A stretch of 64,000 nt of DNA from Eopsaltria australis. Taxonomy: Eukaryota > Chordata > Aves > Passeriformes > Petroicidae. The DNA is taken from positions 62,001-126,000 of the forward strand of contig JAVTVJ010001861.1 in NCBI GenBank assembly GCA_034509425.1, read 5' to 3'. A program made the position numbers and the translations under genes. Shown piece after piece: positions 1 to 10,229 of this stretch. The notes beneath the pieces were generated by a model. The model worked only from the letters and a program-made list of their open reading frames with translations. It was not told the origin of the DNA and searched no databases. The first letter of the stretch is position 1. The number at the start of each line of letters is the position of its first letter.

Positions 1-2250
1 CTGCCCGCAGCGCCTGCGGGGTGCCCACAGGGTGCCTCATATCCCCAGTGGGGTGGCATCTGGGTACTGGAGGAGGTGGGAGCAGCACTCCTGTGTCCCC
101 TGGTTTGCATCCACTGGCTGGTGACACTGCTGAAGATGTCACGGTATCACCACAAGGCCATCAGTGACCCCTGGCCCATCTGCTCCCTTGTGCCATCACC
201 TGAGTATCATCTCCCTGTGTGCCCTCCCTGCATCTCAGGGGGAGAGGGTGATGTGCTAGCAAGACCCTCACCTTCAAACAGCACCCCAGGAACGCGGGTC
301 CACACCAAGGGCCCATCCCCAGCACCTCTGAGGCAGCAGCAGGAGCTGGACACCCACCAGAGATCCCCACACCCGCAGGGACTGGCAGTGTGGGTCCCCC
401 ACGGGGGGAAGGGGTGGGCACGGGGGAGAGCAGAGCCTGTTTGGGGAGCTCTGTGGGCTGTGCTTGTGTCTCAGCATCTCTCCTGCCACCCGAGGAGGTA
501 GGAGCTGAATTAATCGCGATCAATTAGTGCTGCTTGCAGTCCCTGGCTCCCTCCCTGCACCAGCTTTGTGCCGTCGCACCCAGCGAGGGGGGCCCCGGTG
601 TCTCCCGCAGCACCTGCGTGCCATCGGGGACTGCAGCCCCTCCGGACCTCCAAATGGGGACACGGAACAAGCAGGGTGTCCCCCAGCCCACGTGGCCACG
701 AGAAACATCCCTGCCATAAAATTTGGTGGAGGGGATGAGGAGGGGGCTGCATGAGTCCCTGGAGGTCCCTCTGGCAGGCTGGAGCAGGGTGATGGAGTGC
801 CTAGAGTGAGTGTCCGGATCCTGCAGGATACTGCAGCAAATGCCCTGCAATCTGCAGCCGGATGAATCCCACCTTCCTTCCCCCGCAACGTGCTGCCCTG
901 GGCTACAGCTAATCTATTGTGCGCTGGGCTGCAGCCAGCACAAGCTGCAATACAGTAAATCCTTCTGCAGTATCCTGCAAGGGGACCGAGCCCAGCCGCA
1001 GCCGCCCGCTGCCGCCAGACAAAGACGGGGGGCCCCCGTGGGGATGGGGCGCAGGGGATGAGGGCACCGGAGGGTGGCAGAACCCCTGGCGTCGTGCCGG
1101 CGAAGATGAGAGAATGAAGCCCTTGAGCAGGGTGGGAAGTTCTCCAGGGAGTTTTGGGTGGTGCTGTGCATTCTCCTGGCCCCCCAAATCTGCAGGCAGG
1201 GAGATGCTCAATCCTCTGAGTTTGGGTTTTCCCTAAATGTTGTCACCACCATGCTCCCCTTTCAGGGTCCCACTGTGATGCAGGGGTTTCTGTGCCCACC
1301 TGCTCCTTGTGCATGGCACATCCTTCCCCATGCCTCAGTTTCCCCACCAGTATAGGGCCACCAAGTCCCTCAGCCCCCTCCCTCAAACAGGCTCCATCAC
1401 ATGTGAGCCCTGCTGCCCTTTTCCGGGGAATTTTGCTTGGATACTGTCATTATGGTTATTATTACTATTATTATTATTATTATTGGGATGTTGGTGGGGC
1501 TCTGCGGCTCTGCCGGACCCGTCTTTGGCGAGCGAGGCATCCTTCAAAGGGAAGGCGCTCCGTCACCGCCCCACAGCAGCTGCGTTCTCCTCAATTAGAA
1601 GAGGTAATGAAGCAATTTATGGGCATCTACAAAGTGATGTGTGAGTGACAGGCTGTGTACGATCCGCGCCGGGGCTCTGCCGGCAAGTTGTGTTCTTCCA
1701 ATTTTAATGGAAAGCTCCCCGGCGAGGGGTTAGAGCAAAAACTGGTGTGTCTATAGGTGTGTGTGCTCCGAGGGGGCTGGGTCAGCGGTGCCAGTGCGCT
1801 GTGGGTGGGTGCAGAGAGACCTGGGTGCTCCAATCCCCATCCCCGGGGAGCCTGAGCCATGGTGTAACCGGAGCTGGAGGGGCAGCTGGGTGGGAACCGA
1901 GCCTGGGGCTGGGGCACTACAGGACGCCTGAGTCCTCTGGAATAGTTGGCTGCAGCTCCCTGTTTCCATCAGCGTCCCGGGCGCTGCCCACCCTGCTCCT
2001 GCCTCGGATTCCCCATTGCTATCCATGTCCCCTCTGCATGGCACTGGCAGACCCCTTCTTCATACCCCCAGCTTTTGGTGGACTACCGTGGCCTCTCAAG
2101 GGGGAGGGTGAATTGTTTTTTGGGGTCAGACCCCAGCGGCTTCCACCGCCACCACCGGGGTGTGGGATGAGGGTCTGCAGCACTGTGCTGGTGTTTTGGG
2201 TGCCTGGGGGGTCCCTGGAGCTCGTCCGTGCTGCCATGGGGCACTGTACC
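1..2250. other. GC-rich upstream flank, no gene
   Basis: No exon can be supported. It includes a homeobox-type motif cluster at 505-530, a 15-bp inverted repeat pair at 822-836 and 965-979, an ATT microsatellite at 1455-1484, and an AT-richer block at about 1560-1740 (tcaattagaagaggtaatga, then tccaattttaatgg) that resembles a conserved enhancer. Confidence 0.5.
1455..1484. repeat. (ATT)n microsatellite
   Basis: About ten ATT/ATC-type trinucleotides with one interruption. Confidence 0.9.
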
Positions 2251-2259
2251 CCCAAGTGG

Positions 2260-2600
2260 GTGTGATCCTGTGTGTCCACAGAGGCGGGTGCTGCACATCC
2301 AGGTGCCAGCACACCTGTGTACCTGTAACACAGGTGTGCACCCATCAGTGCCTGTGCGTGTTCCTGTACCTGTCTGTGTGTACCTGTACATGCTTGTCCC
2401 ATGTATGACCCACCCGTGTGCCCGTTGGTGCCCACACGTGTTCCTGTACCTGTGTGTGCGCCCACACCACTGCAGGTGTGTGGGTGCACCTGTACGGGGT
2501 CTGTCTGCACACGTGTGTGCAAATCCTCCCCCCGTGCATGCACCTGTGCACACACCTGCATGTGCACAACCATCTTGTGCACATTCAGGCCTGTTAGTGG
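2260..2600. repeat. Degenerate GT/ACCTGT-rich array
   Basis: Irregular repeats of cacctgt, gtgtgtg and gtgttcctgtacctgt (seen near 2358 and 2439) make up about 340 bp. CAGGTG/CACCTG E-boxes recur many times. The pattern is a decayed satellite rather than a simple dinucleotide run. Confidence 0.75.
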
Positions 2601-2813
2601 GTGCATCACCTCCATGCCCACATATTTGGGGGTGCCAGGCTGCCGGCGTGATGGGGCAGGGGTTGCCCCCGCCTCCCCACACCCCTGCCCCATCACGCCG
2701 CCGTTGGCATCGTCCCCAGTGGCTCCCACACCCCAGCTCGGCCCCAACCGGCCGCATCTCCCAGGAAACAGGATCCACAGCCAGGAGTTTCCGCTCAACT
2801 CGTGTGTGCCTCC

Positions 2814-2814
<1 letters not shown>

Positions 2815-2844
<30 letters not shown>
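2815..2844. repeat. A30 homopolymer
   Basis: Thirty consecutive A residues followed by G and six more A. There is no recognisable retroelement body directly upstream. Confidence 0.9.
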
Positions 2845-2845
<1 letters not shown>

Positions 2846-2852
<7 letters not shown>

Positions 2853-4179
2853 CCACCCTGACACCAGCACGGCCGTTAATCCTGCCCGGCTCATTCTGCT
2901 TTTCTTGTCTAGCCAGTTTCTAAAATTGGCCAAGGGAGGCAACTGGCTGCTCTTCCCCCACCCAGACCCCCCCCTCGGTCCCCACCTGGTCGCCCCGGCG
3001 CGGTGTCAGCACCTGGACCCCGTCACCCCATTGCCTGCATGGTGGTGCTGCGATCGGGCGGCGCTGGTGCCCGGCACGGGGTGTGGGTGGGCATCAGCTG
3101 ACCCAGGACCCCGGTGGGCGCATTGTCAGCATCCTCCCATCCCGGCGGGAGCCCCTTTGCTGCCCTGGGCAGCCCCCCAGCCCCAGCGCCGGGGGAGCAT
3201 GGCTGTGCCGAGCGAGCCTTCGGCATGGGCACGCGTCCATCTGGCGCCTTCCAAATGTTACTGGCCTCGCAGGATCCCGGCTCCGCTTGGCGTTAACCCG
3301 CAGCGCACCGATGGGGAGCGGGGGGAGCTGGGCATGGCCGCTGTGCCCCCCCGGGGAGCCTCCAGCAGGGTGTCGGGGCCTGTGCAGCTGCCCGGGGTGC
3401 CAGTGCTGGGGTGGGGTGGCGTGGGCAGCCAGCGGAGCCCCCTCCGCGCCAGCGCGGCCGCGGGTGTTACATGACCCGGCGTGGCCGGCGCTGGGCAGGG
3501 ACACACCGGGGCTGTGACTCATGCTGTGGCTATAACAGGGAGCCCGGAGAGGGGGGCCGCGACCATCTGCGCAGCCTCAGGGCTGCCAGCACACCGCGGG
3601 GGCCCTGGGGTGCGCTCCCCACGCCGGGGCACAGCACCCCGTGGCACCGCCGGGAACAGCCGGCGCACGGAGACGGGCGGGCAAAAACACCCGGCACCGC
3701 GGGGAGCGCCTGGTACCCCGAGCTGGCACCCCGAGGGAGCGGTGCTGGTGTGTCCCATATCCTCCCGCAGGCAGGGAGAGGGCAGGGGAGGGGGCCCGGA
3801 GGCTGCTCGCCTCCCGCGCCGGCTCGACGGGGCGGGGGAACAAAGCTGGCACCGAGGGAAGAGCTAAATTTAGCCCGTTTCCCTGCTAGCTCTGAACTGC
3901 GGCGCTGGGCTCCAGCCGGCCGAGGTGCCACCATCGCTGCGGTCCATCTGTCGAGCCGCTCCCCAGCCCCCTCGAGCCCCCCAAGCCAGGGAGGGGGGTC
4001 TGGCCCCTCCACGGCCAAGGGGGTTGGGGGCTGCATCTGCGCTGGGCGATGGCACCGCAGTCACCTGAGCGCCCCCCAGCATCCGGGGGGCAGCGGGGTA
4101 CCCACGTTTGTGGGGTGGTAGGGGAGGGTCCTCGCACGGGGGAAGGGGCTCTTGACTGGGAGGATGATTGTGGGGCAAA
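2846..4179. other. GC-rich DNA, no gene supported
   Basis: Long open frames on both strands follow from low stop-codon frequency in GC-rich DNA. An AT-richer island near 3860-3890 (agagctaaatttagcccg) could be regulatory. Confidence 0.4.
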
Positions 4180-4576
4180 ACTGTTGCTGGAGAAGGGGTG
4201 GCTGTTGTGGGGAGATGGTTTCTTGAGGGGGAGATGGGCATTACAGGGAGATGGTCTTTGAGACGGAATAGTCATTGAAGGGGAAATGGTCATTAAGGGG
4301 GAGATGATAATTGCAGGGGAGATGGTCCTTGCGGGGAAGGCGGTGCTTGAAGCCAACGTGGGTCCTGCAGGGGAGATGATTGTTGCGGGAGGGATGGCTC
4401 TTGCAGAGGAGGTGGTTTCTGTGAGGGAGATGGTTCTCGCTGGAAGATGGTTGTTGCAGTGGACATGGTTCTTGCAGGAGAGACAGTCCTTGCAGGGCGG
4501 ATGGCTTCTTATGGGGGAAATGGTCATTGCAAGAGAGATGGGAGATGGTCCTTGCAGGGGAGATGGTCCTTGCAGC
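4180..4576. repeat. 18-bp minisatellite, roughly 20 copies
   Basis: The unit is close to gggagatggtccttgcag, repeated with many substitutions and a few length changes; the last two copies are near-identical. Because 18 is a multiple of 3, both strands stay open and yield artefactual repetitive frames (a six-residue GEMVLA-like pattern on the + strand). Confidence 0.9.
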
Positions 4577-6666
4577 AGCAGGAACAGAGGCCTGACCAGG
4601 CATCCCCACCCCTGCCCACCTCCAGGGCACCATGCCACATTCTGCTGCTGAGGGCTGAACCTGTCAAGGGTGCCCCCAGGCCTGGAGGATGCCACCAGAC
4701 AGGTGGGGGCTGCGCTGCAGGAGACTCCAGTGGCAGTGGCACATCCAGGGCCAGGCCCAGAAGAGCCATGTCCCCTGGCTCAGCACTGTCCCCAGCAGCA
4801 TGGGGGTGTCCCTGGGGTCCCTGTTGCCAGGACCAAGGGGATTTCAGGGAAATGAGCTCCCCAGCCACACTCCCGCAGAACTGGGTGATGAGGAGATGCT
4901 AAGACCTTTCACGTCCCTTGTTTATAGTCCAGTGGTCCTAGACCCTCCTTCCCAGTGCCAGGGCGGGTGTCTGAGCCTGCCCTGGGGATGTAAGACCCTG
5001 GGATGATGTGAGAGGGCAGAACCCAGGTATGTTTGCCCCACATGCCAGCCAATCCGTTCCTGGCACTGCCGTCTCTTCCTGCAGCATCCCCACAGTGCGT
5101 TGGAGGGACATGTCCCCTCACCAGCCCCCTGTTTGGGGAGCACCCCAAAAAAACCTCTGATAGCCCCACAAAGGGAACTGGCGGCCAAGCAGCTCGTCTG
5201 GACCCGTTACCTAAGATGAAACCCAGGCGCCATCTGCTCCGTCTCCTAATTAAGAGCATGGCAGAGGAGTCAGGGCAGCGGGGGGACGTGGTGACGGCAG
5301 GGAGGATGTGACAGCGGGGTTCCAGCCATGGGGTGACAACTGAAGGAAGGGTCAGGGCTGCCTGCAGGCACTGTATGCCCCAGCACCCATCTGTGCCCAC
5401 CCTTCTGGACCCCCGGCTCTTGCTCTGCTCCCAGTCACAGGGTGATGGGTCCCCGAGGTGGGTGGGAGCTCTGGGAGCTGCCAGTGGTACCCAGAGAGGA
5501 CACCAAACACGCCTGGCGCGGATGGGTGCCCCACTTCAGAGGAGGGCAGGGTGCTGGCAGGGGATGAGGTGTGGGGAGGAGGAGGAGGGAGCAGACCCGG
5601 GTGCTTTGGGGTCTGTGATGCTGAATTGGAGGGGACGTGGAGGTCGGCGTGGAGGGGGTGAAGGCAGAGGGACCCCCCGCGTGGCTCAGGGAGGAGGTGG
5701 CCAGTGGGGGCTGGCTGGGGAACACGGAAACCCTCGGCAAGCGCCTGCCAGGAAGCTGTCACTGGAGGGGATTTTCCATTGGTGTCAGCAGGCGCAGGAC
5801 GGGCTGGGGGAACTCGTGGGGCGGGGGTTGGGGGCGCCTGGGAGGGGACCAGGGGGGTGCGAGGGACGAGGCACAAGCGGGGACAAGCTCCCCGATGTCC
5901 CAGGGGGGTGCGGAGGGGAGCTGCAGCCCCGTGGTGCCCCCAGATGTGCAGGAACAGGGGAGGGAAACCACCATGGGGTGGGTGGGTGTGTGCGTGAGCG
6001 TGCAAGGGAGAGGCAGCGCCGTGTGCGACACGAGTGGGACACCCCCGATGCCACTCGGGGGGAGCGGGGGGGCAAGGAGGGCAGCCCTGCAGTGGAAGGC
6101 CAGCTGTGCACACAGGACACGGGTGACAGCGAGAACCGGAGACCCCCATATGCCCATGTGGGGGTACTTAGGGCCACCCCAAACCTTCGCAGCGCTCCGC
6201 GGTGCCCAGAGACCCCCGAGGCGGTGGGGCAATGGGGAGGACGCCCCGTCCCCGCCGCTGCCGCCGCGGGCGGCTGGGCACGGCGCCCCGGCGGGGTGGG
6301 AGGCGTCGGGCCAGCGTGTCCCCATCTGTGTGGCGGCTGTGTCCCTGCCGCCTGCCTGTCTCCCGGTGGCATCTCCGGCCCCACCCTGACGTCTGGGTGG
6401 CCTCGGAGCCGGGCACCAAACCACGTCCGTGTCCTGCGGGGCCATCCCTCCATCCCCCCGCCGCCTCAGCGGTGCCAAGACAGCCCCTCCGTGCCCGCCC
6501 TGTGCCAGCGCTGCGGGTTGGGGCTGGGTGCCAGCAGCCTCGGGGAGCTCAGGGGGGCCTGGGGGCGCCTGCAGCCCCCTGCACACTCATGCTGCGACCC
6601 CACGGCACCCTTTCCACCAAAGGGGGACCCTGTCTGGATGGAGTATGTGAGGTGGGGGGAGATTCT
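4577..6666. other. GC-rich DNA, no gene supported
   Basis: The long + frame at 5333-6745 is very rich in G, R, A and P, without conserved motif or plausible splice structure. A short AT-richer block at 5200-5270 (ctcctaattaagagcatgg) may be regulatory. Confidence 0.4.
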
Positions 6667-6788
6667 GCCAGGTTGGATGGGGCTTGGAGGAACCTGGTCT
6701 AGTAGAAGGTGTCCCTGCCCATGGCAGGGGGCTGGAAGGAGATGAGTTTTAAGGTCCCTTCCAACCCAAACCATTCCATGATTCTGAT
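6667..6788 (+). mobile_element. CR1 LINE 3' end
   Basis: The segment runs from ccaggttggatggggcttgg through ggtgtccctgcccatggcag to cccttccaacccaaaccatt and an attctg tail, the usual avian CR1 3' end in sense orientation. It is truncated at its 5' side, as most CR1 copies are. Confidence 0.85.
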
Positions 6789-8786
6789 TCCTCTCGCCGC
6801 CAACCTCCGTCAAGCCTGAAACCGTTAAACTAATTAAAGCTTTGCAGCAGCAGGATTAAGCCCGGGCAGGGGAGGTGGGAGCCCAGGTAGTCGATTAGTT
6901 CACCAGGCGAGGATATTGGATTTCTGCGAGGCGAGTCAGCAGTCTTCGGGGGCTGTTATCTTTGCAGGGCTGCGGGGTCAGGAGGTGGGAAGCGGAGGTG
7001 ACTGCAATCTCGCCCGCTTCATCCCCCCGCTCTTCATCCTCACCCCCCCGGCCCCGCCGCAGCACCCGGTCTGGCCGCCTCTCCCCCGCCCGCGGCGCCC
7101 ATCTCTATCTCTCCTTCTCCCTCCGTCCCTCCTCGCTTGTGTGGTCTCGGCTCGTGTTTTGTAACCAGCGAGGGAAAAAAAATTAAAAGAAAATTTTTAA
7201 AAAAGGGAAAAAATAAAAAATAAGGAAAAAGGCCCTACCCCTGGCGAGGAAGCCAGGAATGGCGAGGTCCGGAGAGCCTAATGGGAAACATGTGGCGGCT
7301 GCCTGGGGCTGAGCGGGGAGGTGAAAGTGAGCGCGGCGGCGCGGCGAACATCCCGGTGCGTCCCGCAGCCCCCCCGCAGCTCCCTCCGCACCACAGCCCC
7401 CTCCCCACCGCCGCTGCCGGGCTCCCACCTGCGCCCCACATCGTGGGGATGGTGGGTGCTGCCTCTCCCGTGGTGGGTGGGTGTTTGGGGGGGTGCAGGT
7501 GGTCCCCGCTGTGGAGGGTGGTTCGGACGGGGTGCGGGCGGAATCCCGGCGCAGGGAGTGTCCCCCGCGTGTCACGGGGACACGTGTCCCCCCGTGGGGC
7601 CGAGGGCAGGGGCCGGACAGCGGTGGTGTGGGGTAAGAGCCGCGGCGTGTGCCCAGCGCCTGCGGCACCCGGGGCTGCACCCCGGGGATGGACGCGGGCA
7701 ATGGAGAACGTGCAGAGCACGGGCGATGGGGTGTCCAGAGACCCCACGCTCCCCGGTGGGAACCCCACGGGCGTCCCGCGATGTTTGCCAAAGCATCCGC
7801 AGCTCCGTGCGCCACGGACACACGGGGGGCGGCGGGGCAGAGCTGGGGGCTGCACCCCGACAGCCCCGGCACCCCGAACGTCCCCGTCGCGCCGTGCGCA
7901 GCGTGTGCAGCGGGGACCAGCTCTCGGCGGCTGTTCTGGAAAACCTCCCGTTTGTTTCCTTCCTGCCTGCCTCCCCTCCGACAGCTCCCTGGGCACACCA
8001 GCAGCCTCAGCAGAGACGAGACCGGTCTTTCTAGCACATATTTTCCTGCTCCACATAGCCTTTGGTGTAACTTTACACCGAGGTGCCCGCATCTCCGCGG
8101 TGCCAGCGCTGCGCCCAAAGGCTGGCGAGGAGACGGGGAAAGGGGGGGATGCGGATGGACTGACAGGTTTGAATTCTCTTTCCCTGCCTTGTTGATAAGT
8201 TGTCACGCTAATCCAGACACCGGGAAGAGCCTGGATCACGCCGAGCGGCTGCGTGTGTGTGTCTGCGGGTGTGTGCTGGGGGAGGGAGCCAACCGGCAGG
8301 GATTCACACGCTGCGCTGGGGAGGGAAAACAGGCGGACATGCTGGCACGGGGGGATTGCGAGGGGCTGAGGGGCTCCACCGTGCACCCCTGTGCCACATG
8401 GGCAGCGGCTGTGGGTGCCTCGACGTCCTGCAGGAGAATGGGGGGCCAGAGCTTTCTGCAGCCGCGTGTGCAGTGTGCACATCCGTGTGGATATGCACAT
8501 GTGCGCCTGGTGGGGAGATGCTCCCTCTCGTCCGGGCAGTCCCGGTTCAAGGCACGGACACGGAGGGGAGGAAAGGGTTGTCCTGCCCCAAAACGCCACC
8601 CCGGGCATCCCGTGATGGGGCGAAGGGCACAGCGTGGGTGTCCCCGTGGGTTGTGGCTTAGAGGGGGAAGTGTCAACGGGTGGCACACGGCGTGCCCAGC
8701 CCTGCGGGCACCCACGGCAGCCGGGGCAAGTGGTGCTCCCAGGGAGGGGGGCCGCTGGGCTGATGTGCGGGGTCTCTCTCGAGCAG
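6789..8786. other. AHDC1 5' region with regulatory-looking blocks
   Basis: No exon is firmly supported. AT-rich islands stand out from the GC background: 6820-6910 (actaattaaagctttgcagc), 7165-7235 (long A runs), 7990-8080 and 8160-8215. These resemble conserved non-coding elements or an early 5' exon. Both strands have long frames that look like composition artefacts. Confidence 0.4.
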
Positions 8787-8921
8787 ATGGGAGCTCGGTC
8801 GCCTGCCAGCCCCTCGCACTGGAGAACGGTGCCAGCCCGCCAGCCGAGTGGTTCCCTCATGCCCAGGGCTCCGGCCCCCGCCAGCCCGGCAGCGACGGCG
8901 ACGGCAGGAGCTTCCGAGTGA
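8787..8921 (+). promoter_or_regulatory. Potential upstream ORF in AHDC1 5' exon
   Basis: The ATG forms the first three bases of the candidate exon. The frame encodes 44 residues starting MGARSPASP and stops at 8919-8921, still inside the exon. If the exon is transcribed, this uORF would end before the main AHDC1 start and could lower its translation. The peptide is alanine/proline-rich with no recognisable domain. Confidence 0.3.
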
Positions 8922-8949
8922 ACCTGCACTGCAAACACCCCCGGAACAG
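8787..8949 (+). other. AHDC1: Candidate AHDC1 5' exon
   Basis: This 163-nt segment lies between a good acceptor (ggtctctctcgagcag, ending 8786) and a good donor (aacag followed by gtacct at 8950). It begins with ATG at 8787, which opens a 44-codon upstream ORF ending at 8921 inside the same exon. A different frame of the exon is open throughout and joins in phase, through the 41-nt exon at 9730, to the AHDC1 start. Human AHDC1 has several non-coding 5' exons, so the position is plausible. Transcript support is not available here. Confidence 0.55.
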
Positions 8950-9729
8950 GTACCTGGGGGCCTCACTCCAAAAATGGGGTGCGGCACCAGGGGGGGAATT
9001 GGCAGCAAAACTTGCCGACGTTCTGTCTGTCCTGTCTGGGAGATCCAGGGCGAGGGGCTCCCCGGCTCTGCACAGCCTCCCGGCTTGGGATTTTGGGGTA
9101 GAGAGGAGCTGCAGCCCCCACGGAGTGCAGGGTGGGCTGTGCAGAGGCCACGTGGTGCCCAGCACCCCCCCGTGAAAGCCTGAGCCACCCCACCACCACC
9201 CTCGCTATACCCCATTCCAGCGAGGGGAAACTGAGGCAGGTGCCACAGAGGGGCGTCCCGGCGAGGGGAGGGGTGGCACCGGGCAGTGTCACCGCGGGTG
9301 GGGTTTGCAGCTGTGCGTGGGGTGTCCGCGGGCGGGTGGGAGCCGGGGGGGATGTGGGGGGTGGGATGAGCTGAGCCACCTCCTCGGGCGAAGACCCCCC
9401 CCGTGTGTCCGGAGCGCGGCTCGCCGGGGACACCTAGTGGCAGCGCCACCAAAGGACCCCCGCCACCCCCCGCCCCGCGGAGGAGGTGCTGCTGGTGGTG
9501 GTGGGGATGGGAGGGGGGCGTAAACCTGTCCCCTCTGTCCCCCCGATCAGAGGCAGCCTCCCCCTCTTTGCCCATCCCCCCGCAGCCCCGACGCCACGGC
9601 GAAGGGCGGCCGTGGGAGCTCGGGGGGATCAGCCCCAGAGTGTCCCGTGGAGGGACTGGCACAGGGCTGGTGGGCATTGAGTGAGTCCCACCCGTGTGGG
9701 GCTGACCTCGCACTCCCCTTCCTTTGCAG
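8950..9729 (+). other. Candidate AHDC1 5' intron
   Basis: GC-rich DNA between the two candidate 5' exons, with GT at 8950 and AG at 9728-9729. It has C-rich stretches near 9400-9480 and no CR1 or coding sequence that I can support. Confidence 0.5.
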
Positions 9730-9770
9730 AGAGCTCAAGTGCAATAGCAGAAGCAGCAGCAAAGCCGAGG
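9730..9770 (+). other. AHDC1: Candidate AHDC1 41-nt 5' exon
   Basis: The segment is bounded by a strong acceptor (ccccttcctttgcag, ending 9729) and a strong donor (gag + g followed by gtaagt at 9771). It is short, purine-rich and carries no ATG. Spliced between 8949 and 10153 it keeps a stop-free frame into the annotated AHDC1 start. Confidence 0.6.
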
Positions 9771-10152
9771 GTAAGTTCCAGTCCTCCGACCTCCACACAG
9801 ACACCCAAAATCTGCCCTGTGGTGGGGTGGGAAAACCCAGACCCCCACGGGAATCAGCTACCCCTCTTCACCTGGGAGGGGGCTCTGGGCACGGGTGGCC
9901 CTGGTGCGGGGAGGACATTCAGCCCCCTGCTCCTGAGCTGGGGAAGGCACCCAGTTCCCCCAAGTCCCCGTTTTCCCAGCTGTGAGCAGGACTTGACACA
10001 TTCCTGCAGTGCCAGCCGGGTCCCTGCTGGTGACAGGGCAGGGGGAGCTGGGGGGTGAATATGGGAACGGGGGGATGGAGTGATGCTCTGCTGGCTGTGT
10101 TTGGCTGGCAGTGCCTGTGGAGCCTCACTGTCCCCCTCTCTGCCGCCCATAG
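9771..10152 (+). other. AHDC1 intron before the main coding exon
   Basis: Short 382-bp intron with gtaagt donor and tag acceptor. No repeat or gene is visible inside it. The open frame starting at an ATG at 10080 reads through the acceptor and is not the real start. Confidence 0.6.
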
Positions 10153-10229
10153 GTCCTGGTGTCACCTTCCCTGACCCCCATGTCAGCAACTGCTCGGCCA
10201 AGCGGCACGCGGGGGAGGAGGAGGTCAGG

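Noticed and set aside
2019..2942. 307-codon - strand frame with a phenylalanine run
   Set aside because: The F-run is the A30 homopolymer read in reverse and the remainder is the GT-rich array.
5333..6745. 470-codon + strand open frame
   Set aside because: Composition-driven (G, R, P, A-rich), no conserved motif, overlaps a CR1 end, and competing frames of similar size lie on the other strand.
7235..8938. 567-codon - strand open frame
   Set aside because: Low stop frequency in GC-rich DNA explains it; no domain, low-complexity Pro/Arg content, overlaps candidate AHDC1 5' sequence.
7649..9175. 508-codon + strand open frame as a gene of its own
   Set aside because: No recognisable protein. 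Only its 3' part (8787-8949) is of interest, as a candidate AHDC1 5' exon in phase with the main CDS.
10080..10229. Start of AHDC1 at the upstream in-frame ATG at 10080
   Set aside because: That ATG lies in the intron, before the acceptor at 10151-10152, and family similarity begins at MRVKP (10230).
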